Positions 49,236 to 58,381 of a DNA stretch of 64,000 nucleotides are shown here, one piece after another. The stretch comes from Microbacterium paraoxydans (GTDB taxonomy: Bacteria; Actinomycetota; Actinomycetes; Actinomycetales; Microbacteriaceae). Within the stretch, counting starts at the first letter, position 1. Each line of letters starts with the position of its first letter. Below the pieces are notes generated by a model that searched no databases, was not told where the DNA came from, and saw only the letters and a program-made list of their open reading frames with translations. Position numbers and translations under genes: made by a program. The DNA is taken from positions 1,178,001 through 1,242,000 of the forward strand of contig NZ_CP064873.1 of assembly GCF_019056515.1 (NCBI RefSeq), written 5' to 3'.

Positions 49236-51446
49236 ATGTCTCGACGTGCCCCACGCTCGCGAAACACCACGAAGGTCACCCGCCTTCTCACCTGTTTCCT
49301 CGCTGCCTCCGCTCTGGTGATCGGTACGGTGGTCCCCGCCACCGTCGCCTCCGCCGCCGTCTCCGCCGCCGCTCCGGCCGCCGCTGCGGCGGCTCCCGAC
49401 CCGGTGCAGACAGGTCTGTCGAAGACGACGCTCGCGGGCTTCACTCCGGGCAACATCATCAGCGATGCCGTGTTCACCAACAAGGGCACGATGACCGAGG
49501 CGCAGATCCAGAGCTTCTTCAACAGCAAGGTGGCCCGCTGCCTCGGCGGGCGCGACGAGAACAACGAGCCGATCGTCTGTCTCAAGGACTTCCGGATGAA
49601 CACGGTGTCCCGCCCGGGCGACCAGTACTGCAGCGGATACTCGGGTGCGGCGAACGAATCCGCGGCACGCATCATCTATCGCGTGGCACAGGCCTGCAAC
49701 ATCAACCCCCAGGTGCTGATCGTCATGCTCCAGAAGGAGCAGGGGCTGGTCACGCACACGTGGCCGAGTGCTTGGCGGTACCGCATCGCGCTGGGCCAGG
49801 GTTGCCCCGACACTGCTCCGTGCGACCCGAACTACATCGGGTTCTTCCATCAGATCTACGGCGCCGCGCGCCAGATGCAGATCTATATGGAGGGCAAGTG
49901 GTTCCAGTGGTACGCGCCCGGCCGCACGTGGAACATCCTCTACAACCCGAACACCGGGTGCGGCTCGGCGCCGGTGTACGTGGCCAACAAGGCCACCTCC
50001 GCGCTCTACTACTACACGCCGTACCAGCCGAACGCGGCCGCTCTCCGCGCGGGATATGGCAAGGGTGACGGCTGCTCCGCGTACGGCAACCGCAACTTCT
50101 ACAACTACTTCACCGACTGGTTCGGATCCACGCAGGGCTCGCGTGGTGAGAACCTCCGGGTCGGCGGGGACATCTTCTTCGTCAGCGCAGGGGTTCGTTA
50201 TCATGTCACGCCGGACGACTGGCCGGAGTACGAAGCCAAGTTCGGCGCGTTCCGCACCGTCGCCTCCGTGTCGCAGTACGCCGATGGCGGCACGACATCC
50301 CGTTTCGTGCGGAACATGTCGACCGGGGTCATCGCCTACTTCGACGGCGGCAAGACCCACCGGTTCCCGACGTGCGACCTCGTCGCTGCGTGGGGCGGTT
50401 CCTGCGACCGCCTCGTGCAGATGGCGGACAGCGATTTCGCGCGGATCGGTGCCGGACCGGAGATGACTCCGTTCGCGCGGGTCGCTCACGCCGGCACGGT
50501 GCACGTGATCTCGGGCAAGACCCTCATCCCGCTGTACGACGCTGCGGCCCGGGTCGCGGCGAACGGCGGGAAGGCCGATCCCTACGCCGCCGTGATGGCT
50601 CCCGTCTCGCGTGCGAAGTTCACAATGAGCTCGCGTATGCAGTTCGCGCCGGGACAGTTCGTCACCGCGTCCGGGACGTCGGAGGTGTACCTTGCGACGC
50701 AGGACGGGCGACTCCTGCATCTCCCCTCCTGGGATCTGGCGCAGGACCTCGGCCTCAGCCGGACGAAGGTGACCGTCCCGGCCTCGGCGCTGAACGGCTA
50801 CAAGAAGGGCGTGCTCGGGGCGGTCTTCACCTGCGCCGGGAAGACGTACATGCCCTCGGGTTCCGGTCTCAGTGTCCTCACGCGAGGGAACACGACCGGC
50901 ATCGCTGCGACCGCACTGGACGCACCGACCTGTGGCCGGCTCAACCTCTCCGGAGCACAGGTCACGACCGAGGCCTTCGTGCGCTTCGCCGGCTCCGACG
51001 CGGTGTTGCACGTCACCGCGGGGACGACTCGACACGTCGCGTCCGCGGGGCAGGTGCGTTCGCTCGCGGGTGGCGTCTATCCGAAGGTGACGCAGCTGCG
51101 CGCCGGAACAGCGAGCGCGTTCGTGGTGGGCGCCCCCTACATGCAAGCGGGAACACTCGTGCGCGCCGACGGAACGTCGGAGGTGTACCTCGTCGACGGG
51201 CTCACGCTCATCCACCTGCCGACGTGGGACATGGCCGCGGCGTTCGGCCTGGCGAAGACCTCGCGCCTCGAGTCCGCCGCCGCGCTGTCCTCGTTCGAAC
51301 GCCGGCCCGCACTGACGACCTCTGTGTCGTGCAACAACGTCACTTTCGTCGCTGCAGGCGGCCGATTCGCCCCGTCTGCACCGCCTGCCGGGACCACGGT
51401 CACCACGCTCGCCCCCGCGACCTGCACAGCGCTCGGCATCAAGTAG
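49236..51446 (+). CDS. Large secreted protein: lysozyme-like domain plus surface repeats
   Basis: The 736-aa protein has a signal peptide (LLTCFLAASALVIGTVVPAT) ending in an Ala-rich segment near residue 50. A conserved actinobacterial domain (about 60-295) follows, with CNINPQVLIVMLQKEQGLVT (E168 placed like the catalytic Glu of lysozyme-like transglycosylases), YIGFFHQIYGAARQMQIY and YYYTPYQPN. From about residue 300 there are repeated modules of about 85 residues with GTSEVYL...LLHLPSWD and GTSEVYL...LIHLPTWD (near 479 and 645), plus weaker copies. Scattered Cys suggest disulfides. It is probably a cell-wall-active or surface-binding protein; activity is inferred. Confidence 0.8.
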   Translation: MSRRAPRSRNTTKVTRLLTCFLAASALVIGTVVPATVASAAVSAAAPAAAAAAPDPVQTGLSKTTLAGFTPGNIISDAVFTNKGTMTEAQIQSFFNSKVARCLGGRDENNEPIVCLKDFRMNTVSRPGDQYCSGYSGAANESAARIIYRVAQACNINPQVLIVMLQKEQGLVTHTWPSAWRYRIALGQGCPDTAPCDPNYIGFFHQIYGAARQMQIYMEGKWFQWYAPGRTWNILYNPNTGCGSAPVYVANKATSALYYYTPYQPNAAALRAGYGKGDGCSAYGNRNFYNYFTDWFGSTQGSRGENLRVGGDIFFVSAGVRYHVTPDDWPEYEAKFGAFRTVASVSQYADGGTTSRFVRNMSTGVIAYFDGGKTHRFPTCDLVAAWGGSCDRLVQMADSDFARIGAGPEMTPFARVAHAGTVHVISGKTLIPLYDAAARVAANGGKADPYAAVMAPVSRAKFTMSSRMQFAPGQFVTASGTSEVYLATQDGRLLHLPSWDLAQDLGLSRTKVTVPASALNGYKKGVLGAVFTCAGKTYMPSGSGLSVLTRGNTTGIAATALDAPTCGRLNLSGAQVTTEAFVRFAGSDAVLHVTAGTTRHVASAGQVRSLAGGVYPKVTQLRAGTASAFVVGAPYMQAGTLVRADGTSEVYLVDGLTLIHLPTWDMAAAFGLAKTSRLESAAALSSFERRPALTTSVSCNNVTFVAAGGRFAPSAPPAGTTVTTLAPATCTALGIK

Positions 51447-51485
51447 GGCCGGTGCGCGGCGTCGAAGATGCCGGGCACCGGACCC
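51446..51485 (+). terminator. Terminator after the secreted repeat protein gene
   Basis: GGG plus CCGGTGC (51446-51455) pairs with GCACCGG plus CCC (51475-51485) through a one-base bulge. An inner CGGC/GCCG stem forms in the 19-nt loop. It begins at the last base of the stop codon. Confidence 0.55.
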
Positions 51486-51494
51486 CGATGCGAA

Positions 51495-51500
51495 TAGGCT
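51495..51500 (+). promoter_or_regulatory. -10 box TAGGCT before the large glycosyltransferase gene
   Basis: TAGGCT lies about 45 bp before the ATG at 51545, so transcription here would have a leader of roughly 38 nt. No strong Shine-Dalgarno is seen. Confidence 0.35.
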
Positions 51501-51544
51501 GAGAACGAGTAGCTGGTTCCGTCGATGCGGCGGATGTCGATGGG

Positions 51545-54500
51545 ATGACGCCAATGGCCCTGTGGAAGCGGAAGCTCGCTGCGCGCGAAACCGACATCGA
51601 ACGGGCGGATCTCGCGTATCCGGAGCGCGTCACGTCTCGCGAATACTACGGAGCCCTGGTGGGCATCCGCTTCGAGGACGACCTGGCCGCCGCTGAGCAC
51701 TACCTCGCGGACGGGTGGCGGGAGGGCGTGGTCCCGCACCCGTTCCTGCATCGGCCGATGGTGCGCGCGTCCATGGACGCTGCCGTCACGCTGCGAGACG
51801 AGCTCCGCGCATTCGCGACCGAGGCGAACGCGCTGCCGCAGTTCGGGGCGATCGGCGGACTCATCAACGGCGAAGGCCTGCGGGAGAACAGAAAGCTCTC
51901 GCATCTCGCTGACGTCGCCGAGTTCCTCCGCGCGCCCCGCTCCGAACAGGACGCCGCTCCGGTGCGATCAGGCGGGAGCTGGGGGCGGCTGCGGGCCATC
52001 CTCGCGGACGCCGCTCACGTCGTCGCGCGCATCCACGAGGCGGAGATGTTCGACGCCGCGCGCTACGCCGGCGATCGTCCCTTCCTCACGTGGCGTGCGG
52101 CCCTCGATGACTATCTGGTGGACGGGGAGACGGCGGGACGCACGCCGAACTGGGCCTTCGAGCCCGAGTGGCACAGCGCTCACGACCGCGCGCAGGCGCG
52201 CGGAACTCGCACCTTCAACCAGCTCTTCTCGTATGTTCTCGGGGGTGAGCGGACACAGACCACACCCGCCGACGCGAGCAGCCGTCCCCTCGCCGAGCTG
52301 CTTCGACTCGCCGACAGCGACGAGATCGAACCGGTGGGCGGTGGGCGCGTGACGGTGGGAGCGCTGAAGAGCGCCACGCTCGCCGCTCAGCAAGGCCTCC
52401 CCGAAGCTCGCGCCGGGAGGCGGCTGTCTCTGCGCGGCGGGGAGAACACCCAGGTCGTCGTGATCGTGGATGGTCGTCACCTGGTGACAGCGGCGCACTA
52501 CGAGGATCTGCGTGGGCTGGCACGAACGCAGGATGCGGAGTTCCGAGAGATCGTCGTCGTGTGCGATGCCGACGACGGGCACACGCCGCCCCTCCGCACG
52601 ATCTTCGACGAGGAGCGGTTCTACTTCCGCTCGTCGGCACTCGGGCAGCCGTTCGGTGCTGTCGCCGCCGCGATCGTCGAAGAGGGCGCCTTCTCCGGCT
52701 GGACGCTCTGGAGGCCGGGACAGCAGTGGAAGCCGGGCGGCCTGGCGGACGTGTCACGGGCGTTGGACGTGCATCCCGAGGCGTCAGCCGTCGGTGCGTA
52801 CACACCGTTCGCTCCTCAGAACTGGGGGGATCTCGACGGGGCGCTGTGGAACTCCCGCCTCGATGCCGCCGGGATCGTCTTCCGCGCTGACCGCATCGCT
52901 CCCGATCCTGCCCTGGACTATGGAGTGAACGCCGATGCGGTCGCGCGGCTCGCGATCGAAGGCGACGGCATCGTGCTGGAGGGGGATCGGTTCTGGGCGC
53001 GCCGTTACGACGGTTCCGTCTTCGCGAATCGTGCGGGCGCCAACAGTGCGCGGAAGCGACACCACCCGGCGGCCGACTGTACGCTGCCGTCGTCGGTGAC
53101 GGCGACGGTCGTGATACCGACGTTCGAGGACTGGCGGATGACCGTGGACGCCGTGCGAGCGGTGCGCGCGACGAGCACGGCCGGGGTCATCGTCATCGAC
53201 AACGGTTCGCGCCGCCCTGTCGGGGCGATTCTGCGCCAGGCGTTTCTCGGGGATCCGTACGTGCAGTACGTCCGGTTGCCGGCGAATGCCGACTTCGCGG
53301 TGGCGAGCGATGTGGGGGCTCGGATCGCGACATCGGAGACGGTCGTGTTCCTTAACAACGACACCGTCGTGCAGCCGGGGTGGTTCGACGGGCTGGCGGC
53401 CGCGCTCCCCGACGCCGCTGCGGCGCAGCCGCTGCTGCTCTTCGCGGACCGCACGGTCCAATCGGCTGGGACCGTGTTCGCCGGCGGGCTCGCGACTCCC
53501 CGACACCTGCTCACAGGATTCCACCTGACCGACGTGCCGCCGCACGTCGCCTCCTACTCCTTCTCCGCGGTCACCGCCGCGTGCATGGCCGTGCACAGGG
53601 CCGATTACCTTGAAGTGGGCGGCTTCGATGCGGAATACGTCAACGGGATGGAGGATGTCGATTTCTGTCTTCGACTGAAGGCGTATACGGCCCGTCCTCT
53701 GCGTGTCGTGCCGACGTCGACCGTCCTTCATCTCGAGAGCAAGACGGCGGGGCGGTTCGCCCATGTCCTGCCCAACCGCCGGCGTTTCTCGCAGGTGTGG
53801 AGGGAGGAGCTCCTCACCGAGCTGGACGACCGCTCGGTGTTGGATGGCGGGCCGTTGCGGGTCGCCGAGGTGAGGTGGGGAGAGCAGCGAGGATTCCCGC
53901 TGCGCGAGCCCGAATGGCAGATCGAACGTGTCGTGACGCCGCTGCAGACGAACGAGCGCACTCCCCGTCTTCGGTGGGCCCTCAAGACCTCGAGCCCCGG
54001 CACGATCCTGGGTGACCGCTGGGGTGACACGTTCTATGCCGATGATCTGGCGGCAGCTCTGCGGCGTCTCGGCCAAGACGTGGTCGTCGATCGAACGAGC
54101 TCCTGGCAGCGACCCGCGAGCAGCGGATGGGACGACGTCACGCTGACCCTGCGCGGCCTGCACCGGTTCACGCCTCAGCCGGACGCCGTCAACCTCCTCT
54201 GGGTGATCTCGCACCCGGACAAGGTGACCGTGGATGAGCTGAACGAAGGATGGGACGCGGTGTACGCCGCGGGGCCCCAGTGGGCGGCGGAGCAGGGACG
54301 GCGCTCGGGCGTCGCCATCAGCCCGCTGCTGCAGGCGACCGACCCCTCGCGCTTCCGTCCGTCGCAGGACAGACCGCGCGACGGCGGCGTGCTCTTCGTC
54401 GGCCGCACGCGGGGAGAGCGGCGGCCGGTCGTGCTCGACGCGGTGCAGGTCGCTGAGGACGTCGAGGTCTACGGCGATGACGGCTGGGAGCAGTACATCC

Positions 54501-54913
54501 CCGTAAGCCACGTGCGTGGCCTGATCCTGCCGAACGCCGAGCTGCCTGCGGCCTACGCGAGCGCGCGCGTCGTCCTCAACGACCACTGGGTCGACATGCG
54601 GCGCGGCGGCTTCCTCTCCAATCGGCTCTTCGACGCGGCGGCGACGGGGGCACGCATCGTCAGCGACGACGTCCCCGGGATGCGGGAGGTCTTCGGCGAT
54701 CAGGTACACACCTATCGGGACCGCGCGGAACTGCAGCAGCTGCTCGCGCCGGGATCGACGATGTGGCCTTCGGCGTCGGACCTCGCGGCGGCGGGTTCCC
54801 GGATCGCCGCGGAGCATTCCTTCGACGCACGCGCTCGCCGGCTTCTGGACGACGTCCTCCCGCTCGCAGCCCACCGGGCTGCCGCGCACGGACGGACCTC
54901 TCAGGTCGGCTGA
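51545..54913 (+). CDS. Multidomain glycosyltransferase (GT2 plus C-terminal GT-B domain)
   Basis: The 1122-aa protein has several parts. The N-terminal third carries two related helical modules of the Y-x-YL-x-GW-G-P type (HYLADGWREGVVPHPF near residue 50 and DYLVDGETAGRTPNWAF near 190) seen in large rhamnan or capsule transferases. A degenerate GT-A-like segment follows (about 300-480). Next is a full GT2 domain (about 518-760) with ATVVIPTFEDWRMTVDAV, VFLNNDTVVQPGW and NGMEDVDFCLRLK. The C-terminus (about 820-1100) is a CgeB/YkvP-like GT-B domain (VLFVGRTRGER, RGGFLSNRLFDAAATGARIV). It probably makes a surface polysaccharide. An in-frame ATG at 51554 is an alternative start. Confidence 0.88.
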   Translation: MTPMALWKRKLAARETDIERADLAYPERVTSREYYGALVGIRFEDDLAAAEHYLADGWREGVVPHPFLHRPMVRASMDAAVTLRDELRAFATEANALPQFGAIGGLINGEGLRENRKLSHLADVAEFLRAPRSEQDAAPVRSGGSWGRLRAILADAAHVVARIHEAEMFDAARYAGDRPFLTWRAALDDYLVDGETAGRTPNWAFEPEWHSAHDRAQARGTRTFNQLFSYVLGGERTQTTPADASSRPLAELLRLADSDEIEPVGGGRVTVGALKSATLAAQQGLPEARAGRRLSLRGGENTQVVVIVDGRHLVTAAHYEDLRGLARTQDAEFREIVVVCDADDGHTPPLRTIFDEERFYFRSSALGQPFGAVAAAIVEEGAFSGWTLWRPGQQWKPGGLADVSRALDVHPEASAVGAYTPFAPQNWGDLDGALWNSRLDAAGIVFRADRIAPDPALDYGVNADAVARLAIEGDGIVLEGDRFWARRYDGSVFANRAGANSARKRHHPAADCTLPSSVTATVVIPTFEDWRMTVDAVRAVRATSTAGVIVIDNGSRRPVGAILRQAFLGDPYVQYVRLPANADFAVASDVGARIATSETVVFLNNDTVVQPGWFDGLAAALPDAAAAQPLLLFADRTVQSAGTVFAGGLATPRHLLTGFHLTDVPPHVASYSFSAVTAACMAVHRADYLEVGGFDAEYVNGMEDVDFCLRLKAYTARPLRVVPTSTVLHLESKTAGRFAHVLPNRRRFSQVWREELLTELDDRSVLDGGPLRVAEVRWGEQRGFPLREPEWQIERVVTPLQTNERTPRLRWALKTSSPGTILGDRWGDTFYADDLAAALRRLGQDVVVDRTSSWQRPASSGWDDVTLTLRGLHRFTPQPDAVNLLWVISHPDKVTVDELNEGWDAVYAAGPQWAAEQGRRSGVAISPLLQATDPSRFRPSQDRPRDGGVLFVGRTRGERRPVVLDAVQVAEDVEVYGDDGWEQYIPVSHVRGLILPNAELPAAYASARVVLNDHWVDMRRGGFLSNRLFDAAATGARIVSDDVPGMREVFGDQVHTYRDRAELQQLLAPGSTMWPSASDLAAAGSRIAAEHSFDARARRLLDDVLPLAAHRAAAHGRTSQVG

Positions 54914-54914
54914 G

Positions 54915-54920
54915 TAGGAT
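54915..54920 (+). promoter_or_regulatory. -10 box TAGGAT before the glycan ABC exporter
   Basis: TAGGAT directly follows the preceding stop codon, and transcription would start near 54927. The leader of about 50 nt includes GAGAGGA (54964-54970) 7 nt before the TTG start at 54978. Confidence 0.45.
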
Positions 54921-54977
54921 AGCCGGGTTGCCCGCGACAAGCCCGGTCGCCGAGCCCACCCCTCGAGAGGACTGCAA

Positions 54978-55847
54978 TTGGCAGGAACGTTTGTCGATGT
55001 CGCGGACTATGATCGCCCGGGCCGTGGAAGCGGTCTCCTCGACGTCTTCCGGTGGAACTATCTGCTCCGGGTCCTGATCCGCAAGGGAACAGCGACGCGG
55101 TATCGGAACTCGACCCTCGGCTGGATATGGTCCTACGTCAAACCGGCGTCGCAGTTCGTCATCTACTACTTCATCATGGGCATCGTGCTCCAGAACCACC
55201 GCGTTGACAACTTCGCGGTCTATCTATTCAGCGGGATCGTGGTGGTGAATCTCTTCAATGAAGCCTTCGGCAACGCGACGAACTCGATCGTGGACAATCG
55301 CGCCCTCGTGCGGAAGATCTACATGCCTCGGGAGCTCTTCCCCGTGGCAGCGATCGTGGGCTCGGTGATCCACTTCCTCCCGCAGCTCGCCATCCTCGTG
55401 GTCGTCTGCCTGCTCATCGGCTGGGTTCCGACCGCAGCCGGCCTCGTCGGCGCCGTGCTCGGGTTCCTCCTCATCCTCGCCTTCGCTCTCGGTCTCGGCC
55501 TTCTCTTCAGCGGGCTGAACGTGCGCTATCGCGACGCGCAGAACTTCGTCGATCTCATCAAGATGTTCTCCACCTGGACCTCTCCGGTGCTCTACAGCTG
55601 GATCCTCATCGCCGAAGCGTTGCGGAACTATCCGTGGGCATCGTTCCTGTACACCGCCAATCCGATCACGATCGCGGTGGAGCTCTTCCATGTCGGGTTC
55701 TGGGAGCCGACGGTCGTCGAGCCGCAGGGGCTTCCGGAGTACTTCTCCTGGGCTGCTCTGTGCGCGATCGCGATCACGATCGTCTTCCTGATCGTCGGAC
55801 AGGCCGTCTTCCGTCACTACGAGCGCACGTTTGCGCAGGACCTCTGA
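54978..55847 (+). CDS. Polysaccharide/teichoic acid ABC exporter permease (TagG/Wzm type)
   Basis: The 289-aa ABC-2 permease has six membrane helices. Family features are RWNYLLRVLIRKGTATRYRNS (amphipathic interface helix before helix 1), TLGWIWSYVKPASQFVIYYF, VRKIYMPRELFPVA and VRYRDAQNFVDLI. It exports a lipid-linked glycopolymer together with the ATPase encoded next. The TTG start is supported by GAGAGGA upstream. Stop and next start overlap (TGATG). Confidence 0.92.
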   Translation: MAGTFVDVADYDRPGRGSGLLDVFRWNYLLRVLIRKGTATRYRNSTLGWIWSYVKPASQFVIYYFIMGIVLQNHRVDNFAVYLFSGIVVVNLFNEAFGNATNSIVDNRALVRKIYMPRELFPVAAIVGSVIHFLPQLAILVVVCLLIGWVPTAAGLVGAVLGFLLILAFALGLGLLFSGLNVRYRDAQNFVDLIKMFSTWTSPVLYSWILIAEALRNYPWASFLYTANPITIAVELFHVGFWEPTVVEPQGLPEYFSWAALCAIAITIVFLIVGQAVFRHYERTFAQDL

Positions 55848-56605
55848 TGCCGCAGATCGAAGTTCTCACCCAGTCCACGCCCAGCATCATCGTCGATCAC
55901 GTGACGAAGCGGTTCCTGAAGCGCAACTCGCATTCGTTCAAGGAGGCGTTCGTCGGCTGGATCCGCGGTCGACGGGTCCGCGCCGACACCTTCACCGCCC
56001 TTGACGACGTCACCTTCCAGGTCGGCGAAGGCGAGTCGGTCGCCGTCCTCGGTTTCAACGGGTCGGGCAAGTCCACGTCGCTGAAGCTGGTGTCCGGCGT
56101 GCTCGAGCCGGACGAGGGCATCGTGCTGACCCGCGGCCGGGTCGCCGGGCTCATCGAGGTCGGTGCGGGGTTCCACCCCGACCTCACGGGTCGCGAGAAC
56201 GTGTTCCTCAACGCCGCGATCCTCGGGATGAGCCGTGCCCAGACCGAAGCCCGCTTCGACGAGATCGTGGAGTTCTCCGAGATCGGGGACTTCATCGACC
56301 AGGAGGTCAAGCACTACTCCTCCGGCATGTTCATGCGCCTCGCCTTCTCCGTGGCGATTCACGTCGACCTCGACATCCTCCTCGTCGACGAGGTCCTCTC
56401 CGTCGGCGATGCACCCTTCCGTGAGAAGTGTCGGATCCGGATCAAGGAACTCGCGGAGAGCGGCGTGACCATGCTGGTCGTCAGCCACGATACCCGTATG
56501 GTGGAGGAGCTCTGCGAACGCGGAATCGTCATCAACCGCGGACGGAAGATCTTCGACGGGCCGATCCGCGACGCTGTCCAGGTGCTCAGGGAGGGGGAGC
56601 GATGA
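55847..56605 (+). CDS. Polysaccharide/teichoic acid ABC exporter ATPase (TagH/Wzt type)
   Basis: The 252-aa ATPase has VDHVTKRFLKRNSHSFKEAF (the extended A-loop region of glycan exporters), Walker A GFNGSGKST near residue 69, LTGRENVFLNA, the signature YSSGMFMRL and Walker B ILLVDEVLSVGD. It stops right after the nucleotide-binding domain and lacks the C-terminal carbohydrate-binding domain of Wzt and the long extension of B. subtilis TagH, so export is probably not coupled to chain capping through this subunit (inference). It overlaps both neighbours. Confidence 0.94.
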   Translation: MPQIEVLTQSTPSIIVDHVTKRFLKRNSHSFKEAFVGWIRGRRVRADTFTALDDVTFQVGEGESVAVLGFNGSGKSTSLKLVSGVLEPDEGIVLTRGRVAGLIEVGAGFHPDLTGRENVFLNAAILGMSRAQTEARFDEIVEFSEIGDFIDQEVKHYSSGMFMRLAFSVAIHVDLDILLVDEVLSVGDAPFREKCRIRIKELAESGVTMLVVSHDTRMVEELCERGIVINRGRKIFDGPIRDAVQVLREGER

Positions 56606-58356
56606 TGGCGGCGACGGCCGAGAACGGTGGGAACGCTCGCCCTCTCTCGGTCATCGTTCCGACGCACAACGTGCGCTCCTGGATTTCGGAGACGATCCGC
56701 TCGATCCTCGCTCAGGACGTCGACGATATGGAGGTGATCGTCGTAGACGACCACTCCGACGACGGCACGCCGGAGCTGATCGAGCGAGTCGCTGCCGCCG
56801 ATTCCCGCGTGACGGTCGTCCGAGCGACGAACCGCGGCGGCGGCTCCGCCAGGAATGAAGGGGTGGCGCGCGCGACCGGACGCTACATCGTCTTCGCGGA
56901 CGGTGACGACATCGTGCCAGAGGGGGCGTACCGAGCGCTCGTCGAATCCCTGGAGGCCAGCGGATCGCAGATCGCCGTCGGCGACTATCTGAAGTTCTCG
57001 CCGACAGCGACGTGGCGCCCGACCGCCAGTATGCGCGCCTTCGACGCTCCCGTGCGCGGGGCGACGCTGACAGACATCCCCACGCTGATCTTCAGCCGCC
57101 CCTGCTGGAACAAGGCTTTCGATCGCGCGTTCTGGGTCGAGAACGACATCCGCTTCCCCGACGTTCCTCGCTCGAACGACATCGTGCCGATGGTGACCGC
57201 GTACGTCAAGGCGGACCGCATCGACGTCATCGAAGATGTCGTCTACCTGTATCGTGATCGACCGGGCGGGACCTCGATGACATCGCGAGCATCGTCCGCG
57301 GCCTCGTTCCTGAGTTACGTCACGCAGGAACGACAGTGCGCGGATCTCGTGGCGTCGGTCGGTGACGACGGTCTGCGTGCGCGTTATGCCTCCTTGATCC
57401 ACGACCGCGACGGCTTCTTCCACGTGCGAAAGTTCCTGGCGTCGTGGACTCAGCCGCAGGATGACGATGCCGAGGCGGTCCGACTGCTCGCTGATCTCTT
57501 GGCGATCGCCGGCCCTGCGGCGACGTGGATCGACATCCGCAAGCGCGTAACGCTGCGTCTCTTCGCCGCCGGCGACATCCTCGCGGCGCGCGCCACGGCA
57601 CAGACGGTGGACGGGGGGACGTGGAGCAGTGCTGACGGCCTGATCCGTCTGCGTTCCCTGGAGGCGCTCCTCCGGCACGCCGCTTCCGATCTTCTCGTCA
57701 TCGCCCAGGGAGATCGCGCCTCCGACGGCGATGCCGATGCCGCCGAGGAGAGGTTGCTGCGGGGCGTGGCCGAGGCTCTGGAGAACGTTCGTATCGTCGA
57801 CGCTCCGACCGAAGAGGCCTGGGTCCGCCTCGCGCAGGCAGCCGAGGAGGGGTTCGGAGAGCGTATCCGTGCGCTCGTGCCGGAGCTCGCTGCGGGTGAC
57901 GTCGCCGCCGCTGCTGCCCGGCAACGCGGATTCGCGGCCACCGTGACGCCGCTGTTCGGTCGAGACCCCATTCGCCTACACACGAGGGCTTCGTCGCCGG
58001 ACGCGATTCCGGTGCTGTGGAGTGCGGGGTCGGTCGTGCGACCGCTCCGGTGGTCGTGGAGCGAGAAGGACGGAGGATGGACGTGCGAGGCTGATTTCTC
58101 GCGTTCCCGCCTGCCGCGAGCGGTCCTCCTGCAGCCCGCTTTCCTCTTCGCTGACGGCGTGGTGGTTTCCGGTTATGCGGACTCCGACGTCCCGGAGTAC
58201 CACCCGTTCGACAACCTCCTGTATGAGCAGAGCGGCGCCTGGGTCCGACTCGAGCGTCGTGCGCACTGGGTGTTCCGTGCGCCGCGCCGCCTCGTGATCC
58301 GCACGGTGTCCGCCGCCCGCACCCTGACTCGGCGTGTGATCCCTGCTCGGCCCTGA
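56602..58356 (+). CDS. Family 2 glycosyltransferase with long C-terminal region
   Basis: The 584-aa protein has a GT2 domain in its first 220 residues: LSVIVPTHNVRSWISETIRS, VIVVDDHSDDGTPELIE, GRYIVFADGDDIVPEGAY (DxD) and ATLTDIPTLIFSRPCWNKAF. The remaining 360 residues are helical, then a beta-rich part near 455-560 (VLWSAGSVVRPLRWSW). This layout resembles teichoic acid glycosyltransferases such as TarS, with C-terminal trimerisation or substrate modules (structural guess). The ATG at 56602 overlaps the exporter stop, making a three-gene operon. Confidence 0.9.
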   Translation: MMAATAENGGNARPLSVIVPTHNVRSWISETIRSILAQDVDDMEVIVVDDHSDDGTPELIERVAAADSRVTVVRATNRGGGSARNEGVARATGRYIVFADGDDIVPEGAYRALVESLEASGSQIAVGDYLKFSPTATWRPTASMRAFDAPVRGATLTDIPTLIFSRPCWNKAFDRAFWVENDIRFPDVPRSNDIVPMVTAYVKADRIDVIEDVVYLYRDRPGGTSMTSRASSAASFLSYVTQERQCADLVASVGDDGLRARYASLIHDRDGFFHVRKFLASWTQPQDDDAEAVRLLADLLAIAGPAATWIDIRKRVTLRLFAAGDILAARATAQTVDGGTWSSADGLIRLRSLEALLRHAASDLLVIAQGDRASDGDADAAEERLLRGVAEALENVRIVDAPTEEAWVRLAQAAEEGFGERIRALVPELAAGDVAAAAARQRGFAATVTPLFGRDPIRLHTRASSPDAIPVLWSAGSVVRPLRWSWSEKDGGWTCEADFSRSRLPRAVLLQPAFLFADGVVVSGYADSDVPEYHPFDNLLYEQSGAWVRLERRAHWVFRAPRRLVIRTVSAARTLTRRVIPARP

Positions 58357-58381
58357 CGCCTTCCGGCGTCTCGGCGGAGCA

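Noticed and set aside
54928..54977. Leaderless TTG at 54928 as start of the exporter permease
   Set aside because: It sits 7 nt after a TAGGAT box but is out of frame with the permease by one base, so the TTG at 54978 with GAGAGGA is kept.
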